Below are positions 33,805 through 45,439 of a DNA stretch of 64,000 bases, one piece after another. Under the pieces are notes generated by a model. It was not told the origin of the DNA, ran no database searches, and saw only the letters and a list, made by a program, of their open reading frames with translations. Within the stretch, counting starts at the first letter, position 1. Each line of letters begins with the position of its first letter. Source of the stretch: Proteles cristata cristata (lineage: Eukaryota > Chordata > Mammalia > Carnivora > Hyaenidae); contig JAESUZ010005469.1 of NCBI GenBank assembly GCA_017311185.1, positions 684,001 to 748,000 of the forward strand, in the 5' to 3' direction. The translations under genes were made by a program, and so were the position numbers.

Positions 33805-35749
33805 ATGAATATATTGGAAAAAATGCTGTATTGATGTTAGCAAAAGCGGAAGGTTCTGTTTCTGTAGTGTACTTACGCCCATTGAGTGAGTGTGGTAGAT
33901 AAATCAGAATTGGAGGATGTAATTTATATAAATAGTTCTGTCAAGAGATCAGGTGAATAGAGTCCTATTCTGAAACAAACTGTTTAGGGAAGAAATACTA
34001 ATTAGCAATCACCTCTGTTAGCTGGTGAGCATAGAGAAAAAATTGGGGGTAGCACATTTAAGTGTGGATTGTAATACTTTATCCCCTGCTAAATAGCCTA
34101 TAGAGCAGGCCCTTGGTTGACATGTGATGAAAAGCAGTTTTAATATATTTGATCCCCACTGAAATTCTGACTTTAGCTTGACTTTGGGGTACATATTTGG
34201 TAATTCAGAATAGATTAAATGAAGAATCATCTTTGAAAGTTGCATTTAGGTATTTTCTTTGTTGTATGGTTCTTGTTATCAGCATCACGCAAATATCCTT
34301 TAGTTTGCAAACTGCTGTTTATGTGTTTCTCTGTTGGCATCATTGTTATGATGATGTTGTGATATACCATATTTCAGAATACTTTAATAATTATCAGGCA
34401 GATGAAAACAACGAAGATGGAAAATATCCTAGAAAATAGTGACATTACGACAAACCATGGATATTATTTAAGTAAAAATAATTGCAAAGTAGAGCCATAG
34501 CACTAAAAAAAAGTTATTTGAGGTAGTTGGTGGCAGTGAACCATCCATGGTTAGAAATATTTACAAAGGAAAATAGGCTTTTCTTGAATAGAAAAGAAAG
34601 TGAGATTTTAGTTATTATGGCACTAAGCTTCAGAGTAGCCATAATGAAGCAAGAATAATAGGACTTTTATTTGTTATATTTTTAGTTAAGACTCAATAAT
34701 AATTTCATATGTATATGCCTTTGTTCATTTGCTGAAACAGAAGCAGAATCCTAGTTTCCTACTTTTGTTATTTGGTATGGGGCCATTGTGTTTCAGTAAA
34801 TAGAGAGTTTTGCCTTCTCTTTTTAGACATCTAAACAATGGCAATAATCTATAACTAACTGCTATTCGTTATGTTGCAGAGGCAAATTGTGCAGAAAATT
34901 ATGGATAATTTTAAAAAGATGAAATACAGGTGGCTCATCTAAAACAGACTCCAATTAAAACCACATTGTATTAAATAGAGCCTGCTTTAGATAGATTCCT
35001 CTTCATGCTAAATATGAATGAAGCAACAATTTTAGATATAATAGCTAGTATCTGGATTTTAATATGATCAGTTTGCATGCTTGAGGGCCCAAATACTACC
35101 AGCTGGTATTAAGAAACCTCCCTCCTATAAAACTCGATTATATTGTTTTCCCCAACGGCATTGCATTAGGAATTATTGAAAAAGTGGCTTTTATAGGGTA
35201 TAGACTTGTGCATAAATGTTGGTGCTAAAATTTGACTGGTGTCAAAATTTGCATCACAGTGTTTTTTATCTGTTATCTTACGAATTAAATGCATGAAATT
35301 GTGCCTTTGGATTGTGTCTCGGCCAAAGATATGGGCAGCATATCCCCAATATAATGGGTGAACAGAGGTTTGGTCTAGACCTAAGTGTATGCTGTCTGTG
35401 TTGTGGCTTAGATGAATTGGTTGTACCTGTTACCATATGAAGAGAGTAATTTTTCCAAGATTTAGTTGGTCCGATATGCTAATATCTGTAATTAGCAATA
35501 TCTTGACAAATCGTTTCCTTAATTATGATTTCATCAGTCTGGCAGAATGTGATCGTTAAAATGATTTGGGAATATTGTACATTTTACATATGCAGATCTT
35601 TTTTATCTTTGTCTTTTTTGCTTTCAGGCTCCAAAAGACATAGAGAGCCATGTCAGTTTTTTGTTTATGCTTTTAAAGAAATTATTAGCTAATGAGGGTC
35701 CACTGAAGTGACCTTGAGGATTAAGGAGCAGGACTGTTTATTCCAGAGT
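33805..35749. other. Long single-copy AT-rich stretch
   Basis: About 1.9 kb without recognised repeats. Frames of 75-80 codons overlap on opposite strands at 34018-34439 and have no recognisable domain. Confidence 0.45.
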
Positions 35750-35803
35750 TTTCAGTGTCTAAAACTACCTGGCACATAGGTATTAAGTCAGTGCATTTTT
35801 GAA
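35750..35803 (+). repeat. L2 3'-end fragment
   Basis: 'cagtgtctaaaactacctggcacataggtattaagtcagtgc' resembles the last 50 bases of L2. It is short. Confidence 0.4.
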
Positions 35804-35818
35804 GTAAAAAGGAAGTTG

Positions 35819-36055
35819 AGGCACCTGGGTGGTTCGGTTGGGAATCTGGCTCTTGGTTTTGGCTGGGGTCATGATATCATGGTTCATGGGATCCAGCCCT
35901 GTGTTGGGGTCTGTGCTGATGGGTGGAGCCTGCTTGGTGTTCTTTCTCCCTCTTTTTCTCTCTCTGCCCCTCTCCGTTTCTCTCTGGCTCTCCCCCCAAC
36001 TAACTCACTCTCTCTTTCTCTTCCTCTTTCTCTCAAAAAAAAAAAAATTTTTTTT
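35819..36055 (+). mobile_element. CanSINE (SINEC), old diverged copy, sense
   Basis: The head reads GAGGCACCTGGGTGGTTCGG, the A-box area is altered and the B-box region is GGATCCAGCCC. The CT-rich body is expanded (CTCTTTCTC repeats) and ends in A13 followed by T9. The next SINE begins a few bases beyond its tail. Confidence 0.9.
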
Positions 36056-36068
36056 AAAAAGTTAAAGA

Positions 36069-36277
36069 GGGCGCCTGGGTGGCTTAGTCGGTTGAGTGTC
36101 CGACTTTCGCTAGGTCATGATCTCACGGTTCGGGTTCGGGCTCCGCCGGGCTCTGTGCTGACTGCCAGCTGAAGCCTGGAGCCTGTTTCAGTCTGTGACT
36201 CTCTCTCTCTGACCCTCCTGCTCACGCTGTCTCTCTCTCTCCCAGAAATAAATAAAACATTAAAAAAAATTAAAAAA
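36069..36277 (+). mobile_element. CanSINE (SINEC), young type, inserted in the preceding SINE tail
   Basis: The TSD AAAAAGTTAAAGA occurs at 36056-36068 and 36278-36290; its first half is the A-rich end of the older SINE. The body carries young-type markers (GACTTTCGCTAGGTCATG, 'cagtctgtgactc', AGAAATAAATAAAAC). A short loss removes the GTGGGTTCGA part of the usual B-box surroundings. Confidence 0.94.
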
Positions 36278-36314
36278 AAAAAGTTAAAGAAAGGAGCAAT
36301 TTCTTTGTCACAGT

Positions 36315-36338
36315 CCCCATGCCCCCCACCCCCCTCCC
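36315..36338 (-). other. Canonical G-quadruplex motif
   Basis: The plus strand has four C runs of 4, 6, 6 and 3 separated by ATG, A and T. The minus strand therefore has four G runs of at least three with loops of 1-3 nt, a stable quadruplex layout. It lies just after the SINE pair in single-copy sequence. Confidence 0.88.
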
Positions 36339-36599
36339 ATTACCGTGACGAAGTGGGTAGTCCTCACTCTGTGGAGAATGGAACAGTGGAGCTTGAACAA
36401 TTTTCACAGTTTAATTACATGAAGGGGACTTTGAAGGTCTTTAAAGGGATCCTCCATAAGTGGACCCTGCCTCCTTCTCCAGCTCTGGTCTTGTCTCTTT
36501 GTGCCCCTGCAACACAGACCAGCTTATAGTTGTCCACTGATTCTGTGGTGTTTTCCATGGTAGAGCACTCTCACATGCTGTCTGTGTTCTTCCCTATTC

Positions 36600-36830
36600 C
36601 CTCTTTTGCCAGAAAGTTGTACCTCTTCCTGAAGTCTTGAGACGCCTCAGATGAGTTAGTGCCTTTCCTCTGTTTCCCTGGAATGTTATCTGTGGAATTC
36701 CAGACACCTAGACAGCATGTCAAATTATTGATGTTAGAAGCTCATAATTGTCTCTCTTTATATTTGTTCAAACCTGAACATGGACACAATGCTAGGCCGT
36801 GGTACTTGGTCAATGGATATTTGCCAACTG
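36600..36830 (+). repeat. Possible L2 fragment
   Basis: 'tgtacctcttcctgaagtcttgagacg', 'tagaagctcataattgtctctcttta' and 'gacacaatgctaggccgtggtacttggtcaatgg' vaguely follow L2 3' order. The match is weak. Confidence 0.35.
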
Positions 36831-37462
36831 AGTTCATATTAGCCCTCTCAGAAATCATAGCATGAAAAACTTTGAATGTTTCTTTAAGAGTAAATCCTCC
36901 CAATTACTGGGTTTGATTCTACGTTCTGTATTACAAGAGTACAGTTGTTATTTTAGCTATTTCTGCCATATTTCAACCTGGATTAGCATATTTTACAGAT
37001 TTGTTCTGTGGTATTGATCCATTATGGTATCACATACTTCCAAGGCCCCTGGATTGGGTTCTGCAGGGCAGCTTGCTGTGGTTAAGGGTGAAGGAACAGT
37101 GTTTCAGTGGTGAGCATGGACTTTTAGTTTATGGGAGTGCTCTGGCATTAAGAAGTTCTATATAAACGTATTATTTTTATTAGAAAGATGAAGATTTAGA
37201 TCTATGGTTCATTAATTTTGTGAAGTTTGAATTAACAAAGTCTAGTGTGTAACTCAAATTATGAAAGTATACATTTGGGAAATTGGGGCAGGAGAGACAT
37301 AAGTAAATATAGTACTTTAGATTTTATAAAGAAAATATATACACAAATGATAGATGTAGTTTTTAAGGAATTATTCAAATAAACCCAATTTTTTGAGAAA
37401 AGCTCCACATTTTTCATAGTGCATAGTTTTGAAGTGTGACTACTAGTAAAGACCAGAAGTCT
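36831..37462. other. Single-copy DNA
   Basis: No element was recognised. Confidence 0.4.
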
Positions 37463-37477
37463 GATTACTAGATTTTT

Positions 37478-37684
37478 TAAAATGTTTATTTATTTTGAGA
37501 GAGAAAGAGAGCTTGAAGTGAGCAGGGGGAGAAGCAAGGAAAGAGGAGTGAGAGAATCCAAAGCAGGCTCTGCACTGTCAGAGCAGAGCCTAATGCAGGG
37601 ATTGACACCATGAACCATGAGATCATGACCTGAACTGAAATCAAGAGTCAAACACTAAACTGACTGAGCCACCTAGGCACCCTT
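37478..37684 (-). mobile_element. CanSINE (SINEC), older type, antisense
   Basis: AATGTTTATTTATTTTGAGA at the left and 'gactgagccacctaggcaccc' at the right mark it. The imperfect TSD is GATTACTAGATTTTT (37463-37477) against AGTTACTAGGTTTCT (37685-37699). The antisense B box is decayed (ATTGACACC). Confidence 0.94.
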
Positions 37685-37829
37685 AGTTACTAGGTTTCTT
37701 AATTATCAAATTTATCACATTGGAGAAAAAATTTGGAACTTATTTTTCTTACGTGTAATTTATATATGCTAAATAAAATTTAGAAAATGGAGTTTATCAA
37801 CAATAAAACCATTATCAATAGTTCTATTT

Positions 37830-38070
37830 TGTCCCTCTTCTTGCATTCATTTTAAAAATAAAAATAGGGTCACACTATATATAATGTTTTATATGCTGCT
37901 TTTTGCTTGTTAGTATATTGTAATTATCTTTCTCTATCATGAAATTAATTACTATGAGTTTTAATGATTCTAGAGTAATTTTATCATGTTTGACTTAGCC
38001 ATATTAGTTCTTTCTTGATAGATTTCATTGTGTAATCTCATAATCCAGTTTTGGATTGTTTCCTTCATAG
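37830..38070 (-). repeat. L1M-type 3' fragment, antisense
   Basis: 'aatagggtcacactatatataatgttttatatgctgctttttgcttg', 'tatattgtaattatctttctctatcatgaaatt' and 'agccatatta..ttggattgtttcc' follow the antisense 3' part of an old L1M family. Confidence 0.55.
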
Positions 38071-39454
38071 ACTAGCATTCTTTATTAGATTTAATATGAA
38101 CTAAGAGTGCTACAAAGTAGTTATTAAAAAAGAAAACATATGTTTTATTTCTTTATCAGTGTACTATTTTTCAAATTCACATTTTAGTGAATATTCGAAA
38201 AGTTTTATTCTTAATGCTTGAATATATATATGTCCACTATTTGCTCCTTCCCCAATACTATTGGTATTCCCATTCCTGCCCTTATGTTTGTCATAATCCA
38301 ACCATATTGTTGGATGTGATTTCTGGACTCACCCCAAGCACTTACCTTTGACCAAGTTAGCCCTGAACTCCCCTAAACACAGACACAGCAAAATTCACTC
38401 AGAAGGCATGTAAACCCTGTTAAGGCCAAGGATTTCTCTGTTAATGTAGTGAATCTTCTGACCATTGTTTTAAGTATTTCATTGATAATAGCTTCACTAA
38501 AAACCAAGTATTATTCATAGAACTTTGGTACAAACAGAAAGAAAAGATGTGTTAATATGCCTTTTGTATTGAGTTCTTATCGGAGGAAGCATCTTTACAA
38601 TAAAAGCTCATAAAAATGTGTTTGGTTAAATTAATTGATAAAGGCAAACATCAAAAGCAAACGTTCCCTGTTAGTACTTACATGCATTTAAAATACTTGC
38701 CAAAAAAAGAAAATTTCATCTTTTTTTTCCCCCTTTTGATTAGACTTTGGAAAAGCCAAGAGTGACAACTCTAGGTATTTTTTTTTTTTTCCACAGAGCA
38801 AGCCTGAAATCGTCCTTGTGTGCTACATAAAAGCTACTGATCACTTGATAACGTTGGTAAAATCTTATTAGCTATTGCCTTCGCATACTGTAAAGGTTAA
38901 AAAATCTTACCATTTCCACTTACATCTTACATTGCTAGACCAATGCTGCTGGATTTTCTTTCGCTTTAACAGTAATGTTTATCCATTTGAGTGTTGTTTC
39001 ACAGAAAGGAAAAGTTCATTTGTGTAAAAATATCTGGGGTTTGCCAGGGAATTTTTTTCAGAATGCTCTGTGGTTACAAATGAAGCTTATTGTTGTATAA
39101 ATGGCAGGTTTGAATCTTTGTAGTAGCTTGTGGCATAAGTTGATAATCTGTGAATTGTTCTTCGTGTGTGTTTGTGTGTATTTTTGTGCGTCCCTCAGCC
39201 TTTCTGTAAGTAGCTGGATCTTGTGCTGGTCCTCCTCCTGCTTCCCACCTCCCTTACTTAAATACATGGGTATGCATATTCTTTAGTCTAAAGGCAAGTC
39301 CCCAAAGAATCACATTGGAGGATGGATGTGGGAGAAAAGTATATATTTTTTTAATTGTCTTCTTGGGGCATTCCACTTGACAAAATAACAACATTTTCTA
39401 AAAACCTAAGTTTTTTTGAATTTGTGGATTTTGTTTCACCTCTGAAATTTCTGA
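38071..39454. other. Single-copy DNA
   Basis: No repeat was recognised. T runs lie near 38720 and 38778-38790. Opposed short open frames at 39058-39286 have no domain. Confidence 0.4.
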
Positions 39455-39665
39455 AACTTTCTCTAAACAAGATGGCTGGCACGTTCTAGGGACAGAACAG
39501 AGACAAAGCCGCTCTGAGAAGGCAGACACACTTATGTTGCTTGTGGTTTTTCAATACAGCTGCTTTCAGATGGGCCGGCTTGTTCTACGCTGGTTCCACT
39601 GCCAGAGCAAGACTGTCCCACAGCTGGTAGTACTTACTGTACTTGCGGGAAAGTATGTGATTCAT
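39455..39665. promoter_or_regulatory. Candidate regulatory block, YY1-like word
   Basis: This repeat-free segment is richer in GC and CpG than its surroundings. It has AACAAGATGGCTGGC (39466-39480), which departs from the YY1 consensus AAGATGGCGGC at one position, and CpG words such as AAAGCCGCTCTG and GGGCCGGC. Function is inferred only. Confidence 0.22.
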
Positions 39666-40689
39666 TAGTTGGAACCGTATGTTTTTCACCAGTTCTGGTC
39701 ATGTTTTTGTTAGGATGTGGTAAAAACATAAGCAGGGGGTGAAGGGACAATGGAAACATGTGACTTGTTAAGGATTGGCCCCAACCCATTATTAGCTAAC
39801 TTGTACGCCATAAAATGTCCTCTGTACCTCATAAGACAAATGACTTAATTTTTTATTCCTCAGTTGAGGTCATTTAGTCATAAGTAGTAAAAATTATCAA
39901 CACTGAGCTCTTTTTCTCTTTTTCTTTTCTGTAAAGTATTATGATCCGTTTAAACCCCAAATTATAATATGAAGAGAAGTCATGCAAGTAAAAGACATTA
40001 ATTTGCTGAAAAATGCCGATGACGGGTGAAGAACTTTAACTGGAGTGAACTCTTGCTACTGATAAAATATGAGTATGGTATTACAGCTAATAGGAAACAC
40101 TTCTAATACTACAGGGTGTGAGGAGAACAATAAACGGGAGTTCGTTGTCCACACACGATCAGGCAGACTGAAGTTGTATGGCTGGATGAATGAGGGAACC
40201 TATCTTTCTCATAATTTTAGTGTTATTAATGGGCTTACATCATAATATCTGAAATGGTCAGTCTTGGTATTGTGCAGAACTGTTGGTGTGAGCTGCACTG
40301 AATATTGGCCTGTGATCAGGTAGTTAAGCTTGTGAATATTTTGCAACTGCACATCCTGAACCATCATCTGAAAGATGAATGTGTCTCTGCTCTGTTGTGT
40401 TCTCTTTACAGAGGTGTTTGCTTTAACATTTGCTTTCCTCTTCTTCATTTAAACACCAGTGATGCTTTTTCTTGATTCCCCACTCCTATAAACCTACTAT
40501 TGAGATACATGACATTTCTGAAGTCTCTCTAGGTAAAATATTGGCACATTATATATACCTCTACCCTCTGATGTCGTTTTAAGCTCTTTTAAAAGAGTTC
40601 TGCACCATTCATTCTCCAGCACATAGACTTCTTTAGTTGCTGGATTCTGCAGAATTAGAACCAGGTCTGTCTCTGACAATTAGCTCAAC
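39666..40689. other. Single-copy DNA
   Basis: No repeat was recognised. Minus-strand frames of 79 and 60 codons at 40209-40679 show no domain. The interval leads into the candidate regulatory block. Confidence 0.4.
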
Positions 40690-41260
40690 TGGCTGCGGCA
40701 TAAATAAAGGAATGCGCTCAGGGGCTGTAGTCTGTGACATGGTTTAACAGAGCGTAAAAAGGTGCATCTGTTCCATGCCCAGATTCAGTCGCCTCACTGT
40801 CACTGGGAAGTTATGGACACGGAGACATGCCCGCGCTGTTTGGTAAACAAGTGGCAGGTATTAAATTAACCAGGCTGTGAGTGTGCAAAAGTGCTGCTTT
40901 ATTAAAAGCCCTGCTATCTCGGCTCACTGCCGGGTCACAAACAGTCACTAGAGTATCTATTAAGATGACTCATGACACCAAATACTTAAATACTCTCTCT
41001 CCACTTCCAGAGAGGACCATTGACCTTTGATAGCCTGAGTGCCGGTGGGAGGGTGAAGGAGAGAAAGACAGAAGGAAAGGTGTCTATAGGCACTTGCCTT
41101 TTACACTTGGTAGGCTAAGCAAGAAGACCGCTAACACTGAGCAACCTCGAGCCAGGTTTTAGCGTAAACTGTGCCATGGAATCCAGTTCCACATTGTAGC
41201 CAGGTTTTTGTTTTTGTTTTTCCTGACTTTCTGCCTCACCCTCCTTGTGGCTGCGACTTG
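40690..41260. promoter_or_regulatory. Candidate enhancer-like block: forkhead, AP-1 and TCF words
   Basis: This is repeat-free sequence with elevated CpG for the window. TGTTTGGTAAACA (40837-40849) has inverted TGTTT/AAACA arms and contains a consensus forkhead site GTAAACA. TGACTCA (40966-40972) is a perfect AP-1 site inside ATGACTCATGAC. TGACCTTTGAT (41021-41031) combines a nuclear-receptor half site with a TCF/LEF CTTTGAT word. Clustered sites in single-copy sequence suit a cis-regulatory module, but each word also occurs by chance and neither conservation nor activity can be judged here. Confidence 0.33.
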
Positions 41261-44200
41261 ATTTGAAATCTGAAATAATGAGATAAGTGTGTGATCAAAG
41301 TTGTTCTCTGTCTGCCTATGTTGAGTAGACAACACACATCTTACACACTTCCAGGTAATAGAGTTTCATTTTGTTATGTTCTTTAAACATTTCTGTGCCT
41401 TTGCCTTCAGTATTTCAAATGGAAAAATCGCATTTTAAGGACCTTTTGCTTTCACTTAGCAATGCACTCATTTTTAAAGTTTGTTTTTCTTCCAGCTTTA
41501 CGAATGCTTTACAGAGAGTTATGTGTAGCTGCATACACTGATATGTTGATATGTTCTTCATTTTCATGGTCTTACAATCTTTTTGGGCAATCTGCTTAGG
41601 TCTGTAGGCAAACATAACAAGATAATTTTCAATATACACATCTGTGCAAAAGAGACTGTTATTTCTGAAATTTTCCTTTTCCCCTCCTGGTTGTGTTTCT
41701 TTTTAGAGCCCCCAACTAGCTCCTCATCCATTAGAAGATGATGTAATGCCAGTGGGATCTAGCCCCACACAGCTTGAATTAAAATGATTCCAGTTGGTGA
41801 TGCTTGAATGTGAATGACCAGAAGGTGTGATGCATTCAACACTGTATTTGAAGTGCTTACCTTGAAAATCTCTCCCCTGGCTGTTTGAGGCCCTTTGGTC
41901 CTCATCCTGGAGATCTTATAGCCACACCTGCATTCCTGCTGTCCAGACCTGTCTTTTATTGCTTGCTCTCTTTCTATAGTGATGTCTGGGTGGAGGAGTG
42001 AGATGCAGGAGGAGCGAGAGGGCGGAGAGGAAGCATCCTTTCTTATTGTTTGCTCTGAAGGAGAGGGTTGGACAGGAAAGTATTCTATCTAGAGAGTGGT
42101 GATGCTTCAGAAACTCTTTATCTTTGTAACATCTTTGCTGTATGAAGTTTAATAAGCCAGCTGTGCAGTTTTTAAAAGCCAGTGGATTCCATTTTTCATT
42201 TGCTTTCCTCCCTCTTTGCTCTGAGCTTTCACTCCCTATTTCCTTATTTCGCCCCCCACCCCCCACCCCTTTTCTTTATCTCAGGGGAGTTCCCTGAGTA
42301 GCAAGACTGAAAAAGAGCCGAGGTTTATGTTAGAAGAAATTAAGGTTAATGATCATTGGCTCATTTTCATATTCTGTGGGTGTGGATGGAGGAGTAATCA
42401 GTGCAGGTGGCCCTGCCAGTTGGGAGTTTTTCTTTGTCATCAAGAAAATAAGGAGAGTGCAGGGATTGAATTACCACAACTATTTCAGGACTAAACATAT
42501 TTCATTTCCCGATCGGGTCTGGTTTAAGGACACAAAGCTGACATTAATTTTATCCAAAGAAAGCACGGCAATTTTTTTCTTGTTTTATAATTTGACTGAA
42601 TGCATAGGGTGGATGCATGTTCAAATTTAATTCTAGTATAATCTTACAAATAATACTCTGAAAAGCAAAGGGGTTTTGATTCAGTTTGACAGTTTATGTT
42701 TCTGTACCCAATTACCACTTGGTTATTGAATGTTAAAGAGCCGCTTTCTAAAATGTGCATGAGGACTACACCAATTGGCTTCCCAGCTGCCTGCTATTAC
42801 ATGAGAGGTGCTCCCTTCTCTAACTTTTTAAAGGATGTACACATTTAAAGGAGTTATGTTTAGCTAGCAAAGGAAGTGGGGGATTTGGTTAGGAAGTGCT
42901 TGCTGGCCTTGAAAAACTATCTTGTGTGTATTCTAATTTCAGCCACACAAAGACCATTCTCTAAAGTAATACTTTTTGAATTTAAAGAAAAAACTTAAAT
43001 ACCCAAATAAACTAGGGAAATAACCATAACTTTAAATAAGTATAACTTTAAAAAAAAAGTGTAACTTTTATTTAGTACCATTCCTTAGAGTCTTTATGTG
43101 TACTTAATGCAACTAATGTAACTTTCTACAAGTGAGGTATTCTAGTTGCAGATAATGGAAAAGGAAGAATTAAAAGTTGACCAGAGACAATAAAACTCAT
43201 TGAGAAAGAGTGTCAACACTAGCCATGCATGGTAGGTTTTGCTTTCTTAGCAGAATGCCCGCAAGCAGTTCAAGTGACCTGATTTGTTTTTAAAGCACAA
43301 GGTTTATTTGGCTGTTACATTGTGAGTATAATATTAATGATACTAATGTAAAATTAACTTTTATGTTGTGTGAGCACTTTTTCTTGCCTCCCTCTTTAAA
43401 ATTACAGGTCTTTCTTTGTGTATATATCTATCTCTGTTGCCATAGTGAGCATTTATATAACTCTGCATAAGCCACAGCAAGTTTGGTATCATCAGGTAGT
43501 TATGCTAGTATATGTCAGGCAAATATAAGTAAAGGTGGGTTTTGGTTTTGATATCCTTTGGTATGAGCCCACATGCAACTGAATATTCATTGTATGCCCA
43601 TTACTATGAATACTTTGTATTATTAATAACACATGAAGAGACCATTCTCAGACATTTAGAGGACAAGAATATTTTAGTGGTTTCTGGAAGCTCCTTGCTG
43701 TGAAGAAGTAAGATTTTTTTAAACACAGTTTTTAAGAGTTTTAAGTAGTATTTTAAAATATTTTTGAAAGAAATTTGATATATCTTAAATTGTGAGCTAG
43801 ACTAACAAAATTTAATATTGAATAAAATGATCTTTTGAAGTCATACAATTTCCAAGTTTAACATTTAAGCAAATCATGTTATTTAAGAAGCCTTCAACAA
43901 AGATGTAGTAAACCATTTTCTAAGATTATGTCCCTCCCTGTTTATTTCTTTGCTTTCTACTGAATACTTTTCATCTTGCATGCTGGTGATAGAGCTCCAA
44001 ACCAGTTTACTTTGATTTTCTCAAAGGTTTTTGGTAAGAGCCATTCTCATTATAGCCCACATACATCTGGTATTAGCCAAGCAAAGAGCAACTATGAATT
44101 AATTCAGCCTCACTTTAGTATTTATCTCTTAAGCATTAGGAATAATTATAAGAGCAGATCATGTTTTATTTACATATAAGTTTATTTGCAATTGATGTTT

Positions 44201-44334
44201 TATTTGTATATCCTTAAAATCAGCTATACATTTAGCCTTTAACATCGAAATTTTAAAATGGTCTGCTAAAATGCTTTACAGAGTATGATTGCTTAAGCCA
44301 TTCAGACAGTTTTCTCTTCAGACTCCTTAGCTTT
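41261..44334. other. Longest repeat-poor interval of the window
   Basis: About 3 kb with no confidently recognised element. It contains a C-rich tract at 42252-42269 (C6-A-C6-A-C4), CpG words around 42000-42250, and 116- and 93-codon frames at 41916-42266 (minus) and 42349-42630 (plus) without domains. 42700-42860 is a moderately GC block with CCAATTGGCTTCCCAGCTGC (CCAAT-like and E-box words). Confidence 0.45.
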
Positions 44335-44346
44335 GGCCACACCATT

Positions 44347-44535
44347 TTTTTTTAAGTTTATTTATTTATTCTGAGAGAGAGAGAAAGAGCACAAGTCAGA
44401 GAGGGGAGAGAGAATCCCAGGCAGACTCTGCACTGTCAGCAAAGACCCCAATGCAGGGCTCAGACCCACAAACCCTGAGATCATGACGTGAGCCCAAGTC
44501 AGCTGCTTAACCAGTGAGCCACCCAGGTGCCCTGA
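44347..44535 (-). mobile_element. CanSINE (SINEC), older type, antisense
   Basis: The 12-bp TSD GGCCACACCATT lies at 44335-44346 and 44536-44547. The body is shortened (CACTGTCAGCAAAGACCCCA) and closes with GTGAGCCACCCAGGTGCC. Confidence 0.95.
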
Positions 44536-44587
44536 GGCCACACCATTCTAATTTTTCACTTGCACCTGTCTGCCTGAGCTCTTTACT

Positions 44588-44811
44588 TTGTTTTTTGTTT
44601 TTTTTTAAATGTTTTTTTTTAATTTATTTCTGAGAGACAGACAGCATGAGAAGGGGAGGGTCAGAGAGGGAGGGAGGCACAGAATCTGAAACAGGCTTCA
44701 GGCTCTGAGCTAGCTGTCAGCACAGAGCCCAAACCGGGGCTCGAACCCACAAACTGTGAGATCATGAGCTGAAGTCAGACACTTAACTGACTGAGCCACC
44801 AAGGCGGCCCG
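44588..44811 (-). mobile_element. CanSINE (SINEC), antisense
   Basis: The TSD TGAGCTCTTTACT (13 bp) lies at 44575-44587 and 44812-44824. The antisense B box GGGCTCGAACCC is intact. The head has mutated (GAGCCACCAAGGCGGCCC). It sits 40 bp from the preceding SINE in the same orientation, but each has its own TSD, so these are two independent insertions. Confidence 0.96.
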
Positions 44812-44913
44812 TGAGCTCTTTACTCTGTCTTTCATTCTTGTCAAAAGTTTCTACATTGGTTGCATTCCTCCCATTAGAAAGAAATATAGAATGTAATAGA
44901 ATTCACTGATAAC

Positions 44914-44932
44914 TTTTTTTTTTTTTTTTTTT
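44914..44932. repeat. Poly-T run, 19 nt
   Basis: A T19 run follows CACTGATAAC. No SINE body follows it. Confidence 0.9.
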
Positions 44933-45406
44933 GCTAACTATGTGTTGGATTTTAAACTCATCACATCAGGAAATAACTCAGTCTGGCACAGTATGCTCTT
45001 TCCTCTCTCTCCCAGTTTGTAACTCCTGACACTTGTATGCTGCACTTTCAATTTCGTATGGCATACCTGACTACTCCTTCTCTCTCGTTTACTGGAATAT
45101 ATCCATAAATGAGGGGTGTGTGTAGGTGTGTTTTAAACATACCGTAACATACTCCAGCAAGACTTTCAGTGAGCCAGGATGTGAGCTTTAGTTTTGCCAT
45201 CATTTTGGTAAAAATACATGTATTAAACAGATACTGAATTTCTGCTCCACATCTGATCTCCTTCTCCTGTTTTCCATTTCCGTTCTCTAATTCAGGATGC
45301 AAACTGAGTCAAATTCTCACCATAACCTGTAAAATAAAATATTTACTCCTATGAAGGAACTTAGACAGTGAAGTTGTTCATCATTCCATAATAGTAGAGA
45401 AGAGAG
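44933..45406. other. Single-copy DNA
   Basis: No element was recognised. An 84-codon minus frame at 45048-45302 has no domain. Confidence 0.4.
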
Positions 45407-45439
45407 TAATTCTTTCTCTAAATAGTAGAGAAAGAATTA
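45407..45439. repeat. Perfect 14-bp inverted repeat, 5-nt spacer
   Basis: TAATTCTTTCTCTA (45407-45420) and TAGAGAAAGAATTA (45426-45439) are exact reverse complements separated by AATAG. The word AATAGTAGAGA is also directly repeated just upstream (45390-45400 and 45421-45431). Confidence 0.93.

Noticed and set aside
35816..36172. 118-codon frame
   Set aside because: It is a translation of two SINE copies.
42252..42269. C6-A-C6-A-C4 tract as a G-quadruplex
   Set aside because: Only three separate runs, so it does not meet the four-run pattern.
43060..43155. Possible antisense MIR ('tatttagtaccattccttagagtc')
   Set aside because: Only a short vague resemblance, without the diagnostic core block.
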